This document shows positions 17,717 to 26,816 of a stretch of 64,000 nt of DNA, piece after piece. The stretch covers positions 186,001 through 250,000 of the forward strand of contig NZ_LBHV01000003.1 in the NCBI RefSeq assembly GCF_001005825.1, given 5' to 3'. Within the stretch, counting starts at the first letter, position 1. Every line of letters begins with the position of its first letter. The stretch is from Rhizobium sp. LC145. Its GTDB lineage: Bacteria > Pseudomonadota > Alphaproteobacteria > Rhizobiales > Rhizobiaceae. The position numbers and the translations under genes were made by a program. A model generated the notes under the pieces. That model did not search any database. It had not been told where the DNA came from and saw nothing but the letters and a program-made list of their open reading frames with translations.

Positions 17717-19549
17717 ATGAACAAGAAGACGCAGTTTCACGTCTGGTATTGGGTCGCGGCGTTTTTCGCCCTGATGCTGTTCCAGTATTTCTTCGCCACG
17801 ACCCAGCAGGTCGCGCAGATCCCCTATAGCCAGTTCGAGACGGATCTGCAGGCCGGAAAAATCGCGGAAGTCTCCGTCTCCGACAGGTTCATCCAGGGGC
17901 GTTATCGGGAGCCGCAGAACGAGCGGCCCTATTTCGTGACGACCCGGGTGGAGCAGGATCTTGCCCAGCAGCTCCAGCAGCATGGCGTGGTTGTGACAGG
18001 CCAGATCGAAAGCACTTTTCTGCGCGATATCCTGTCCTGGGTCATTCCGGTGGCGCTCTTCATCGGTGTGTGGATGTTCATGCTGCGGCGGATGACCGGC
18101 GGTCCGGGCGGCGGCCTGATGCAGATCGGCAAGAGCCGCGCCAAGATCTATGTCGAATCCGATACCGGCGTGCGGTTCGAGGATGTCGCCGGCGTGGACG
18201 AGGCCAAGGACGAGCTGAAGGAGATCGTTGATTTCTTGAAGGACCCCAAGGGTTACGGCCGGCTTGGCGGGCGCATGCCGAAAGGAGTGCTTCTCGTCGG
18301 TCCACCCGGCACCGGCAAGACCCTGCTCGCCAAAGCCGTCGCCGGCGAGGCCAAGGTGCCGTTCTTCTCGATATCCGGCTCCGAGTTCGTGGAAATGTTC
18401 GTAGGTGTCGGCGCAGCGCGGGTCCGCGATCTCTTCGAGCAGGCGCGTGCCAAGGCGCCCGCCATCATCTTCATAGACGAGCTCGACGCGCTCGGCCGCG
18501 CCCGCGGCATCGGCCCCATGGCGGGTGGTCACGACGAGAAGGAGCAGACCCTCAACCAGCTTCTTGTCGAGTTGGACGGGTTCGATTCCTCGACCGGTCT
18601 AGTGCTGCTCGCCGCCACCAACCGGCCGGAAATCCTCGACCCCGCTTTGCTGCGGGCTGGCCGCTTCGACCGCCAGGTGCTGGTGGACCGACCGGACAAG
18701 CCCGGTCGCATCCAGATACTGAACGTCCACCTCAAGAAAGCGAAGCTCGCTCCGGAAGTCGACGTGGAGCAGATCGCTTCGCTGACACCGGGCTTCACCG
18801 GCGCCGACCTCGCCAATCTCGTCAACGAGGCGACGCTGCTTGCCACCCGGCGCCAGGCGGAAGCAGTCACCATGGAGGATTTCAACAACGCGATCGAGCG
18901 CATCGTGGCGGGGCTGGAAAAGCGCAACCGGCTCCTCAACCCGAAAGAGCGGGAGATCGTCGCCTATCACGAGATGGGCCATGCGCTCGTCGCCATGGCG
19001 CTGCCGGGCGTGGACCCGGTGCACAAGGTCTCGATCATCCCGCGCGGCATCGGTGCGCTCGGCTATACCATCCAGCGGCCGACCGAGGACCGGTTCCTGA
19101 TGACCCGCGAGGAATTGGAGAACAAGATGGCGGTCCTGCTCGGCGGACGGGCGGCCGAATGGATCGTCTACAAGCATCTATCGACGGGCGCGGCCGACGA
19201 CCTCATCAAGGTCACCGATATCGCCCGCGCCATGGTGACCCGCTATGGCATGACCGAAAAGCTCGGCCATGTGGCGCTGGAGAAGGACCGGCGCTCCTAT
19301 CTTTCCACTGACCAGCCCTATTACGGGCCGCAGGAGCAAGAATATTCCGACGAGACCGCCACGACGGTCGATGAGGAGGTCCGTCGCATCGTCGACGGAA
19401 CCTTCGACCGCACTGTGGCTCTGCTCGAGGAACGCAGGGACGTTCTGGAACGGGTGGCACGCCTCCTCCTGGAGAAGGAGACGCTGGACGAGGACGAGCT
19501 TCGCGCCGCCGTCGCCGGCGAGAGGAGCAGGGAGCTCGAATACAAGTAA
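17717..19549 (+). CDS. Accessory FtsH-type membrane AAA+ zinc protease
   Basis: The protein is 610 residues from the ATG at 17717; a TTG seven codons earlier is possible. Two membrane helices (about 10-27 and 103-124) flank a periplasmic domain. The AAA+ domain follows with Walker A GPPGTGKT (195-202), Walker [12 protein letters not shown] and second region of homology [19 protein letters not shown]. The metalloprotease motif is HEMGH at 418-422 rather than the usual HEAGH; the zinc ligands and glutamate are intact. The third-ligand region [14 protein letters not shown] is present. It is shorter than the housekeeping FtsH and lacks a long acidic tail, so I read it as a second, stress- or substrate-specialised copy. 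No neighbour indicates a substrate. Confidence 0.88.
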   Translation: MNKKTQFHVWYWVAAFFALMLFQYFFATTQQVAQIPYSQFETDLQAGKIAEVSVSDRFIQGRYREPQNERPYFVTTRVEQDLAQQLQQHGVVVTGQIESTFLRDILSWVIPVALFIGVWMFMLRRMTGGPGGGLMQIGKSRAKIYVESDTGVRFEDVAGVDEAKDELKEIVDFLKDPKGYGRLGGRMPKGVLLVGPPGTGKTLLAKAVAGEAKVPFFSISGSEFVEMFVGVGAARVRDLFEQARAKAPAIIFIDELDALGRARGIGPMAGGHDEKEQTLNQLLVELDGFDSSTGLVLLAATNRPEILDPALLRAGRFDRQVLVDRPDKPGRIQILNVHLKKAKLAPEVDVEQIASLTPGFTGADLANLVNEATLLATRRQAEAVTMEDFNNAIERIVAGLEKRNRLLNPKEREIVAYHEMGHALVAMALPGVDPVHKVSIIPRGIGALGYTIQRPTEDRFLMTREELENKMAVLLGGRAAEWIVYKHLSTGAADDLIKVTDIARAMVTRYGMTEKLGHVALEKDRRSYLSTDQPYYGPQEQEYSDETATTVDEEVRRIVDGTFDRTVALLEERRDVLERVARLLLEKETLDEDELRAAVAGERSRELEYK

Positions 19550-19583
19550 GCCGCGATGGCTTGGAGGTGGGGCCGAGTGCGCC

Positions 19584-20882
19584 TCATGAAAGCGCACGAA
19601 CCGAGCCCGCCGGCATTGCGCGGAGCGTCAGTCCCCAGAAAGCGAGCGTCAATCCGCTGATGCCGGCGCCGAGCAGGCAGACGCCTGTCCATCCGCCATG
19701 CGCATAGGCAAGTGTGGACGACGATGATCCGATGGCGCTGCCGATCGAATAGAAGACCATGTAACCGGCGGTCAGCCGGCTCTGCGCTTCCGGCCGCACG
19801 CGATAGATCATGGCCTGGTTGGTCACATGCACCGCCTGCAAGCCGAAATCGATGACGATGACACCGAGGATAAGCCACAGGATCGAATGGGGAAGCAGTG
19901 AAATGGGTAGCCATGCGGCCAGCATGAGCGCAAGGGCCATGCCCGTGACGCGTTGGCCGAAGCCGCGATCCGCCCAGCGGCCTGCTCTCGTCGCTCCGAT
20001 TGCTCCCGCCGCGCCCGCCAGCCCGAAAAGGCCGATCGCGGTATGCGATAGCGAGAACGGAGGTGCGCTCAGCGGCAATACCAGCGGCGTCAGCAAGGTG
20101 GTGATATTGGCGAAGATCAGCATGGCGATGATCCCGCGGATCCGCAGCACCGGTTCGGTCGCGAGAAGGTTGAAGAGCGAGCCGATGAGACGTGGGTAGG
20201 ACATCGGCTCGACGGGTTTCTCCTGTCCCGGCAGCAGTTTGTAGAGCACAGCCACGATAACGAGCGTCAGAAAAGCGGAAACGAGATAGACCGTCCGCCA
20301 GCCTGAAAGGTCGGTGAGGGCACCGGCGACGGTGCGGGCAAGCAATATGCCGAGCACGATGCCGCCCGTGACGGTTCCGACCACGTGGCCGCGTTCGCTC
20401 GGTCGGGCAAGGGTGGCCGCATAGGCGACGAAGGCCTGCGTCAGGACCGCAAGGAACCCCATGATGGCCATGGAAACCAGCAGCATGGGGCCGGTGAAGG
20501 AAAAACTTATGGAGAGCAGCGCAAGGACCGAGAGAAGCGACTGCACGATCACGAGCTTGCGACGATCGACGAGATCGCCGATCGGGACAAGCAGGATCAG
20601 CCCCAATCCGTAGCCGATCTGTGTTGCCGCGACGATGAGGCCTGCATGCGCGCGGGATAAGCCGAGATCGTCGGCCATCACATCGAGCATGGGATGGGCG
20701 AAATAGGCGTTGGCAACCGCCAGACCGCTCGCCACGGCGAAGAGCAATGTCAGGCCCGGTGAAAGGGATCGGTCCTTCTGGTTACTAGCAAGCGGCTTGC
20801 CGTCTTGATCATGAACCGGCGTTTCCGGGCTGTATATCTCGCCGCTGGCGTTAGCCAGCTTCTCCTCGCTGTCGAATCGCAT
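19584..20882 (-). CDS. MFS efflux transporter
   Basis: This 432-residue major facilitator has about 12 membrane helices after a hydrophilic N-terminus of about 40 residues. Family signatures include the loop 2-3 motif VPIGDLVDRRKLVIVQSLL and the repeat-half loop GRWADRGFGQRVTG. It resembles YgaY/sugar-efflux-like or drug-efflux MFS proteins. The substrate is not evident. It is divergent from an HxlR-type regulator across 96 nt that contain two dyads, so induction by the regulator's ligand is likely. Confidence 0.85.
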   Translation of the reverse strand: MRFDSEEKLANASGEIYSPETPVHDQDGKPLASNQKDRSLSPGLTLLFAVASGLAVANAYFAHPMLDVMADDLGLSRAHAGLIVAATQIGYGLGLILLVPIGDLVDRRKLVIVQSLLSVLALLSISFSFTGPMLLVSMAIMGFLAVLTQAFVAYAATLARPSERGHVVGTVTGGIVLGILLARTVAGALTDLSGWRTVYLVSAFLTLVIVAVLYKLLPGQEKPVEPMSYPRLIGSLFNLLATEPVLRIRGIIAMLIFANITTLLTPLVLPLSAPPFSLSHTAIGLFGLAGAAGAIGATRAGRWADRGFGQRVTGMALALMLAAWLPISLLPHSILWLILGVIVIDFGLQAVHVTNQAMIYRVRPEAQSRLTAGYMVFYSIGSAIGSSSSTLAYAHGGWTGVCLLGAGISGLTLAFWGLTLRAMPAGSVRALS

Positions 20883-20894
20883 GGTTCTTCCTTG

Positions 20895-20917
20895 AATGGT
20901 TTAATAACGAAACCATT
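20895..20917. promoter_or_regulatory. Probable HxlR operator (dyad)
   Basis: A perfect inverted repeat, AATGGTTT-N7-AAACCATT, lies 12 nt upstream of the MFS start in the divergent intergenic region. A second, weaker GGTT...AACC pair follows at about 20931-20951. Two related dyads between a regulator and its target suggest binding by the HxlR protein; inference from position. Confidence 0.65.
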
Positions 20918-20978
20918 TGATCGATAGCAGTTTGGTTTTATAATGCAACCGTTATCACGATGGTGTGAAAGGAGGCCC

Positions 20979-21434
20979 ATGGTCAGGCGCAAGAGTTTCG
21001 GCGGGGATTATTGCCCGAGCGCGCGGTCGCTGGATGTGATCGGCGACTGGTGGTCCCTGCTGATCGTCCGCGATGCCTTCGACGGGCTGACGCGTTTCGG
21101 CGAATTCCAGAAGAGCCTGGGCATTGCCAAGAACATTCTTGCCCAACGGTTGCGCACGCTGGTCGAGCGCGGCATTCTGATACCGGTTGCGCCCGCTGAC
21201 GGCGGGGCTCATCAGGAATATCATCTGACCGACAAGGGCCGCGACCTGTTTCCGGTGATGGTTGCGTTGCGCCAATGGGGGGAGCGCTATCTGTTCGCAC
21301 CGGGCGAGGTTCACTCGACGCTGGTCGATCGCGAAACCGGAAAGCCCATCCGGCTTGATATTCTGACCCATGACGGAAAGCCGATCGGCCCCGGCAGAGC
21401 CGTCATCGTTCCTCCGTCGGAGACAGAGGACTAA
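20979..21434 (+). CDS. HxlR-family winged-helix regulator
   Basis: The 151-residue protein is read from the ATG at 20979, which has a perfect AAAGGAGG upstream; a start at 20943 is open but lacks this. The HxlR core is clear: CPSARSLDVIGDWWSLLIVRDAF at residues 10-32 and FGEFQKSLGIAKNILAQRLRTLVERGIL at about 38-65, with Cys10 in the position conserved in redox- or aldehyde-sensing members. The C-terminal half ends in a longer tail (about residues 105-151) typical of rhizobial HxlR proteins. It is divergent from the MFS transporter, which is the probable target. Confidence 0.88.
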   Translation: MVRRKSFGGDYCPSARSLDVIGDWWSLLIVRDAFDGLTRFGEFQKSLGIAKNILAQRLRTLVERGILIPVAPADGGAHQEYHLTDKGRDLFPVMVALRQWGERYLFAPGEVHSTLVDRETGKPIRLDILTHDGKPIGPGRAVIVPPSETED

Positions 21435-21483
21435 GGGGCGCGATTAGCCACAAAACAGCAATGCTTTGGAAAATCCAAGGGAA

Positions 21484-21573
21484 TGGCGGACAGAGAGGGA
21501 TTCGAACCCTCGATACGCTTTCACGTATACACGCGTTCCAGGCGTGCGCCTTCAACCACTCGGCCACCTGTCC
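21484..21573 (-). tRNA. tRNA-Ser (anticodon GGA)
   Basis: Read on the minus strand, the 90-nt molecule has acceptor stem GGACAGG paired with TCTGTCC and a G discriminator, and an encoded CCA end (21484-21486). The anticodon arm is CACGC-CTGGAAC-GCGTG giving anticodon GGA. A long variable arm (TATACG...CGTATC) is diagnostic of class II serine tRNAs, and the T-loop is GGTTCGAATCC. It reads UCC/UCU serine codons. Confidence 0.96.
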
Positions 21574-21619
21574 TTTGGAAAAGGGCTGCGCACCAAAGGC
21601 ATGCAGCGGTCGGGCGGGA

Positions 21620-21647
21620 TATATACCGATCCCTTTCCAAGGATCAA
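21620..21647 (-). promoter_or_regulatory. Candidate promoter of tRNA-Ser
   Basis: On the minus strand TTGATC and TATATA are separated by 16 nt, placing a start site roughly 40 nt upstream of the tRNA 5' end. The match to a sigma-70-type promoter is fair and the position is right. Confidence 0.5.
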
Positions 21648-21791
21648 CCCGAATCTGAAGGATTTTTGACAGCCGCTTGCGAAACCTGGCCGCTTTCGTT
21701 GCCAAGCATGCGTGGCGGCGTTATTTCTTCATATATTCGCGCGCAATTCCAGGCAGTTGCGGATGGTTGACATGACGACAGGAGCCGTCAC

Positions 21792-22109
21792 ATGCGAAGC
21801 TTTGTCCATTTCCTGAGCCTTTTGGCGCTGGTGGCCGCCGTTGCCGCGGGCACTCTGGATTCGATCCGCTCGGTTTCCGCCTCCTCGGTCGTCGTGACAA
21901 GCCTTGGCAATGCCTGGCTGAATCTGAGCCCGGAAAGCCTGGTGGTGGCGGAAATGCAGGCCAATACCTATATATCTCCCGATATCTGGCGGTCGTTCGT
22001 GGCGCCTGTTCTGGCACAGCCGGCATTTGCCGTCTTTCTGGCGCTCGCCCTTATTTTATGGATGATCGGCTATCGCAGGCCGCGGTTCGCCGGGCGGTTT
22101 TCCGCCTGA
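21792..22109 (+). CDS. Small two-helix membrane protein, unknown function
   Basis: This 105-residue product starts at an ATG preceded by AGGAGCCGTCAC. Hydrophobic segments lie at about residues 5-20 ([16 protein letters not shown]) and 75-92 ([18 protein letters not shown]), with a mainly polar loop of about 50 residues between them that would be periplasmic. Short proteins of this two-helix layout are common in Rhizobiales, but I cannot name a function. It ends 29 nt before msrA and may share its transcript. Confidence 0.72.
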   Translation: MRSFVHFLSLLALVAAVAAGTLDSIRSVSASSVVVTSLGNAWLNLSPESLVVAEMQANTYISPDIWRSFVAPVLAQPAFAVFLALALILWMIGYRRPRFAGRFSA

Positions 22110-22138
22110 ACTATCGGCGGTCGAGCTTGGAGGAAAAG

Positions 22139-22789
22139 ATGTTCGTAATCGATATGCTCAGCAAGAAGACTGTCATGCCGACGGCCGAAACCGCGCTGCC
22201 GGGACGGACGGCGCCGATCCCGACCTCGGAACACCATTTCGTCAATGGCCGCTCCCTCAAGGGCCCCTATCCGGAGGGGTCGGAAGTGGCCTATTTCGGC
22301 ATGGGTTGCTTCTGGGGCGCAGAGCGGCTGTTCTGGAAGATCCCCGGCGTCCACGTCACGGCCGTGGGCTATTCCGGCGGGCTCACGCCGAACCCGACCT
22401 ATCATGAGACTACCACCGGCCTCACCGGCCATGCCGAGATCGTGAAGGTCGTCTTCGATCCGAAGGAAGTCAGCTACGGGCAGTTGCTGAAGGTCTTCTT
22501 CGAGGAGCACGATCCGACTCAGGGCATGCGCCAGGGCAATGACATCGGCACCACCTACCGCTCCGCCATCTATACCACGACGTCGGAGCAGGAGGCCGAG
22601 GCGAAGGCCGCGCTCGACGCCTTTCAGGCGGCGCTGGACGCGTCGGGCCGGAGCCTGCGTATAACCACGGAGATCGCCCCAGTCGGGGAATTCTACTATG
22701 CCGAGGATTATCACCAGCAATATCTCGCCAAGAATCCCGGCGGCTATTGCGGTCTCAAGGGAACCGGCGTCTCTTGCCCGATGGGTTGA
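22139..22789 (+). CDS. msrA: Peptide-methionine (S)-S-oxide reductase MsrA
   Basis: The 216-residue protein starts at the ATG at 22139 behind GGAGGAAAAG; the open frame continues upstream through the previous gene and is rejected. The catalytic motif GCFWGAE is at residues 56-62 with Cys57. The [20 protein letters not shown] segment and the C-terminal [14 protein letters not shown], with candidate resolving cysteines 204 and 213, match long-form MsrA. It repairs the S-epimer of methionine sulfoxide using thioredoxin. No signal peptide is seen, so it is cytoplasmic. Confidence 0.95.
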   Translation: MFVIDMLSKKTVMPTAETALPGRTAPIPTSEHHFVNGRSLKGPYPEGSEVAYFGMGCFWGAERLFWKIPGVHVTAVGYSGGLTPNPTYHETTTGLTGHAEIVKVVFDPKEVSYGQLLKVFFEEHDPTQGMRQGNDIGTTYRSAIYTTTSEQEAEAKAALDAFQAALDASGRSLRITTEIAPVGEFYYAEDYHQQYLAKNPGGYCGLKGTGVSCPMG

Positions 22790-22815
22790 AAGACGAGCGA
22801 CGAAAATGTACTTCG

Positions 22816-22849
22816 AAGCCGCGGATTTAATCAGTCCCGCGGCTTTTTT
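22816..22849 (+). terminator. Rho-independent terminator after msrA
   Basis: AAGCCGCGG pairs perfectly with CCGCGGCTT around a 12-nt loop and is followed by a run of six T. It lies 26 nt downstream of the msrA stop. Confidence 0.9.
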
Positions 22850-23025
22850 GTTGAAGTTTTGAGCAGGATGATCGTTTTTTACCAACTGAAAAAAATCTGG
22901 TGAAATTTTCCAGAACCCATGCAAGAGTGCGCAAAGCCAAGCCTTCGAAGAGGGGCGGTAGCCGCAATATGCCCGGTCAACGGGCTTGCGGGAGGACCTA
23001 ACAGTTAAAAAAACAGGGCTGCACG

Positions 23026-24018
23026 ATGAAGAAAACCCTACTCAGTCTTTTTGCCTTGGCCGCGATGTCGGCGACCGCGTTTGCCGCGGAAGTTCAGCCG
23101 GCGCTGGTCTATGGCACGGGCGGCAAATTCGACAAATCCTTCAACGAAGCGGCTCATGCCGGCGCCGAGAAGTTCAAGGCGGAAACCGGCATCGACTATC
23201 GTGATTTCGAGCCGACCAGCGACACGCAGGGCGAGCAGGCGATTCGCAACTTCGCGAGCCGCGGCTTCAACCCGGTCGTCGCCGTCTCCTTCGCTTGGAC
23301 CTCGGCGATGGAAAAGGTCGCTGCCGAATATCCGGATACCAAATTCGTCATCGTCGATTCGGTGGTCGATCTGCCGAACGTCCGCTCCGTCGTCTACAAG
23401 GAAGAAGAAGGCTCCTATCTGGTAGGCCTGCTCGCCGGCATGGCGTCCAAGACCGGCAAGTTCGGTTTCGTCGGCGGCATGGATATCCCGCTGATCCGCA
23501 AGTTCGCCTGTGGCTACGTGCAGGGCGTGAAAGCCGCCAAGGCCGACGCGCAGATTTTCCAGAACATGGTCGGCACCACGGGTGCGGCCTGGAACGATCC
23601 GGTGCGTGCGGGTGAGCTCACCAAGAACCAGATCGATCAGGGCGCCGACGTGATCTACGCGGCGGCCGGTGCAAGTGGCCTCGGCGTGCTGCAGACCGCC
23701 GCCGACAACGGCAAGTTCTCGATTGGCGTGGATTCCAACCAGAACCACCTGCATCCCGGCAAGGTGCTGACCTCCATGGTCAAGCGCGTCGATCTCGCCG
23801 TCTATAATGCCTACAAGGATACCCAGGGCGACAAGTTCACGCCCGGCGTCCAGGCGCTCGGGATCAAGGAAGACGGCGTCTCGGCGGCGATCGACGACAA
23901 CAACAAGTCGCTGATCACGGCCGAGATGCAGGCTGCGGTCGACAAGGCCAAGGCCGACATCGTCGCCGGCACGGTCAAGGTGCACGACTACATGTCGGAT
24001 AATTCCTGCCCGAATTAA
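23026..24018 (+). CDS. BMP-family nucleoside-binding protein (ABC importer receptor)
   Basis: The 330-residue periplasmic receptor has a signal peptide at about residues 1-21 (LLSLFALAAMSATAFAAE). BMP/PnrA-type features follow: VYGTGGKFDKSFNEAAHAGAE, GFNPVVAVSFAWTSAME, EEGSYLVGLLAGMASKTGKFGFVGG and GADVIYAAAGASGLGVLQ, with the ligand-loop SIGVDSNQNHL. BMP proteins with such partners bind purine or pyrimidine nucleosides. It heads the cluster of ATPase, two permeases and salvage enzymes. A strong hairpin just after the stop probably makes this receptor transcript the most abundant. Confidence 0.9.
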   Translation: MKKTLLSLFALAAMSATAFAAEVQPALVYGTGGKFDKSFNEAAHAGAEKFKAETGIDYRDFEPTSDTQGEQAIRNFASRGFNPVVAVSFAWTSAMEKVAAEYPDTKFVIVDSVVDLPNVRSVVYKEEEGSYLVGLLAGMASKTGKFGFVGGMDIPLIRKFACGYVQGVKAAKADAQIFQNMVGTTGAAWNDPVRAGELTKNQIDQGADVIYAAAGASGLGVLQTAADNGKFSIGVDSNQNHLHPGKVLTSMVKRVDLAVYNAYKDTQGDKFTPGVQALGIKEDGVSAAIDDNNKSLITAEMQAAVDKAKADIVAGTVKVHDYMSDNSCPN

Positions 24019-24031
24019 GGCCTGCTTTAAG

Positions 24032-24069
24032 GGGCGCATGGTGAATCTGAATCGCCATGCGCCCTTTTT
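24032..24069 (+). terminator. Intra-operon hairpin terminator/attenuator after the BMP gene
   Basis: GGGCGCATGG (24032-24041) pairs with CCATGCGCCC (24055-24064), followed by five T. It lies 13 nt after the BMP-gene stop and only 3 nt before the first possible start of the ATPase gene. Partial read-through would give high receptor and lower transporter expression. Confidence 0.85.
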
Positions 24070-24072
24070 CAT

Positions 24073-25614
24073 ATGCGGAAAGGCGGATCATTGAGCCTCG
24101 GACCTTCCAAGGAGCCAGCTATCGAGCTTGTCGGCATCGACAAGAAATTCGGCGCTGTGCACGCCAACAAGAATATCAATCTGACGGTGGCCAAGGGTTC
24201 GATCCACGGCATCATCGGCGAGAATGGGGCCGGCAAATCGACGCTGATGTCGATCCTCTACGGCTTTTATCATGCCGATGAGGGCGAGATCCGCATCTTT
24301 GGCAAGCCGGTCGCGATCCGCGACAGCCAGGCGGCGATCGCCGCCGGCATAGGCATGGTCCATCAGCACTTCATGCTGGTGGAGAATTTCACCGTGCTGG
24401 AAAATGTCATGCTCGGCGCCGAGAGCGGCCAGCTTCTGGCGAAGGGCGTCGCAAGCGCCCGCAAGGAGCTGAAGCGGCTGGAGGACGATTACGGCCTCGA
24501 GGTCGATCCGGATGCGGTGATCGAAGAGCTGCCGGTCGGCCGGCAGCAGCGGGTGGAAATCCTGAAGGCGCTCTATCGGGGCGCCGAAATTCTCATTCTC
24601 GATGAGCCGACCGGCGTGTTGACCCCGGCCGAGGCCGATCATCTCTTCAAGGTTCTGCGCGTGCTGCGCGACCAGGGCAAGACGATCATTCTCATCACCC
24701 ACAAGCTGCGCGAAATCATGGCGATCACCGACACGGTCTCCGTCATGCGCCGAGGCGAGATGGTGGCGACCCGCAAGACGGCCGAAACAACGGTCGAGGA
24801 ACTGGCCGAACTGATGGTCGGCCGCCGCGTGCTGCTGCGCGTGGAAAAGGGCGAGGCCAAGCCCGGTTCGGTATTGCTCTCCGTCCGTAACCTGACGGTG
24901 AAGGATAGCCGCGGCGTCACCATGGTCGATGACGTCTCCTTCGATGTGCGGGCGGGCGAGATCGTCGGCATCGCCGGTGTGGCCGGCAATGGCCAGTCCG
25001 AGCTTCTCGAGGCGATCGCCGGTATCCGCAAGCCGACGTCCGGTGAAATCTTCATCGACGGTCAGCCGGCGGCCAATGTGGATCCGGCGCGCCTGCGCGA
25101 TCTGGGGCTTGCCCATATCCCGGAAGACCGACACCACATGGGCCTGGTGCTGAAGTTCGAGGAATATGAGAATTCGATCCTCGGCTATCACCGAAACGAG
25201 CAATACGGCAAAGGCGCGTTGCTCGATCTGGAGGCGATCCGCAAGGACGCCGAGGAGAAGATCGCCAAATACGATATCCGCCCCCCGAACCCTCGGCTCA
25301 AGACCGCGAATTTCTCCGGCGGCAACCAGCAGAAGATCGTCGTGGCGCGAGAGATAGAGCGCGATCCGAAGATGTTGATCATCGGCCAGCCCACGCGCGG
25401 CGTCGATATCGGCGCGATCGAGTTCATCCACCGCCGCATCATCGAGATGCGTGATGCCGGCAAGGCGATCCTTCTCGTTTCGGTGGAACTCGATGAGGTC
25501 AGGTCGCTCTCCGACCGCATCCTGGTTATGTTTGCCGGAAAGATCGTGGGAGAGAAGGAAGCGGATGCGGGCGAGCAGACGCTCGGGCTGATGATGGCGG
25601 GTATCGCGGCGTGA
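24073..25614 (+). CDS. Duplicated ABC ATPase of the nucleoside importer
   Basis: This 513-residue RbsA-like ATPase has two domains. Domain 1 (about residues 15-250) has Walker A GENGAGKST, a degenerate signature LPVGRQQRVEILKAL, and LDEPTGVL. Domain 2 (about 265-510) has a degenerate Walker A region GVAGNGQSELLEA, FSGGNQQKIVVAREI and GQPTRGVDIGAIE, where the catalytic glutamate of Walker B is glutamine. The QPTRG signature is typical of nucleoside (BMP-linked) ABC importers. The ATG at 24073 abuts the terminator tail; a TTG at 24091 preceded by AAAGGCGG could be the real start. Confidence 0.9.
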   Translation: MRKGGSLSLGPSKEPAIELVGIDKKFGAVHANKNINLTVAKGSIHGIIGENGAGKSTLMSILYGFYHADEGEIRIFGKPVAIRDSQAAIAAGIGMVHQHFMLVENFTVLENVMLGAESGQLLAKGVASARKELKRLEDDYGLEVDPDAVIEELPVGRQQRVEILKALYRGAEILILDEPTGVLTPAEADHLFKVLRVLRDQGKTIILITHKLREIMAITDTVSVMRRGEMVATRKTAETTVEELAELMVGRRVLLRVEKGEAKPGSVLLSVRNLTVKDSRGVTMVDDVSFDVRAGEIVGIAGVAGNGQSELLEAIAGIRKPTSGEIFIDGQPAANVDPARLRDLGLAHIPEDRHHMGLVLKFEEYENSILGYHRNEQYGKGALLDLEAIRKDAEEKIAKYDIRPPNPRLKTANFSGGNQQKIVVAREIERDPKMLIIGQPTRGVDIGAIEFIHRRIIEMRDAGKAILLVSVELDEVRSLSDRILVMFAGKIVGEKEADAGEQTLGLMMAGIAA

Positions 25615-25708
25615 TGCGACAGGGACGTGAGGGTTCTGGTTTGGAGTATGGAATGCGTGCAGGGGGCATGGTGAAGGACCGCATGATTGCGGGGACGGCG
25701 GATTTTCG

Positions 25709-26812
25709 ATGAGCACGGCCTCCGTTCCGCTCCCGGCGTGGATTTCCTATGGGGTGATCCCGCTTATCAATCTCATGCTGGCCTTCTTCTTCTCCGGTCT
25801 TGTCATCTGGTCGATCGGCGAAAATCCGTTCGAGGCGCTGAAATTCCTCGTGCAGGGCGCGCTCGGCCGTGGAGACGCCATCGGCTTCACGCTGTTCTAT
25901 GCGACGAGCTTCATCTTCACGGGCCTTTCGGTGGCCGTCGCCTTCCATGCCGGCCTCTTCAACATCGGCTCGGAAGGGCAGGCCTATATCGGCGGGTTGG
26001 GTGCGGCGCTCGTAGCGCTTGCGCTCGATCGTTACGTGCCGTGGTACGTGACCATGCCGTTCGCCATCGCCGGCGCGGCGATCTTCGGCGCGGCCTGGGC
26101 GTTCATTCCGGCCTGGCTGCAGGCCAAGCGCGGCAGCCATATCGTCATCACGACGATCATGTTCAATTTCATCGCTGCGGCGCTGATGGTCTATCTGCTC
26201 GTCAACGTCTTCATCGTGCCGGGCAAGATGGCGCCGGAAACCCGCACTTTTCTGCCGGGCGGACAGTTGCCCAAGCTCGACTGGCTGATGGCGCTGTTCG
26301 GGCTGAGGCTTGGACCGGCGCCGTTCAACGTCTCCTTCGTCATCGCGCTCGTCATGTGCTTCCTCGTCTGGGTGCTGATCTGGCGAACGAAGCTCGGCTA
26401 TGAGATGCGTACGCTGGGCGTCAGCCCGACCGCCGCCGTCTATGCCGGCGTTCCCTATGTCCGCACGGTCATCGTGGCCATGCTGATTTCCGGAGCGCTC
26501 GCGGGCATGATGGCGCTCAACGTGGTGATGGGCGCTTCCGCGCGTCTGCAGGTGGAATTCGTGGCGGGCGCCGGCTTCGTCGGCATCGCAGTGTCGTTGA
26601 TGGGCCGCAGCCATCCCGTCGGCATTCTTTTCGCCGCGTTGCTCTTCGGCATTCTCTATCAGGGCGGCGCCGATCTTTCCTTCGAGATGCCGAACATCAC
26701 CCGCGACATGATCGTGGTCATCCAGGGCCTCGTGATCCTTTTCGCCGGCGCGCTGGAATACATGCTGCGCCCGGCCATGGTACGGCTCTACCAGCAGTTC
26801 GCGGGGAAATGA
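25709..26812 (+). CDS. Nucleoside ABC importer permease 1
   Basis: This 367-residue BPD_transp_2 permease has about ten hydrophobic segments. The typical FHAGLFNIGSEGQAYIGGLGA motif at about residues 80-100, and GASARLQVEFVAGAGFVGIAVSLMGRSHPVG in the C-terminal half, are shared by permeases of BMP-linked importers. It starts 94 nt after the ATPase stop and is followed 4 nt later by the second permease. The two should form a heterodimeric channel. Confidence 0.9.
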   Translation: MSTASVPLPAWISYGVIPLINLMLAFFFSGLVIWSIGENPFEALKFLVQGALGRGDAIGFTLFYATSFIFTGLSVAVAFHAGLFNIGSEGQAYIGGLGAALVALALDRYVPWYVTMPFAIAGAAIFGAAWAFIPAWLQAKRGSHIVITTIMFNFIAAALMVYLLVNVFIVPGKMAPETRTFLPGGQLPKLDWLMALFGLRLGPAPFNVSFVIALVMCFLVWVLIWRTKLGYEMRTLGVSPTAAVYAGVPYVRTVIVAMLISGALAGMMALNVVMGASARLQVEFVAGAGFVGIAVSLMGRSHPVGILFAALLFGILYQGGADLSFEMPNITRDMIVVIQGLVILFAGALEYMLRPAMVRLYQQFAGK

Positions 26813-26816
26813 GGCC

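Noticed and set aside
21484..21573. tRNA-Ser as an integration site for a mobile element
   Set aside because: No integrase gene, no repeated tRNA 3' end and no change in gene style on either side.
22850..23025. A purine-type riboswitch before the BMP nucleoside receptor gene
   Set aside because: The 176-nt leader does not show the conserved purine-aptamer junction or loop sequences; I could find only short unremarkable stems.
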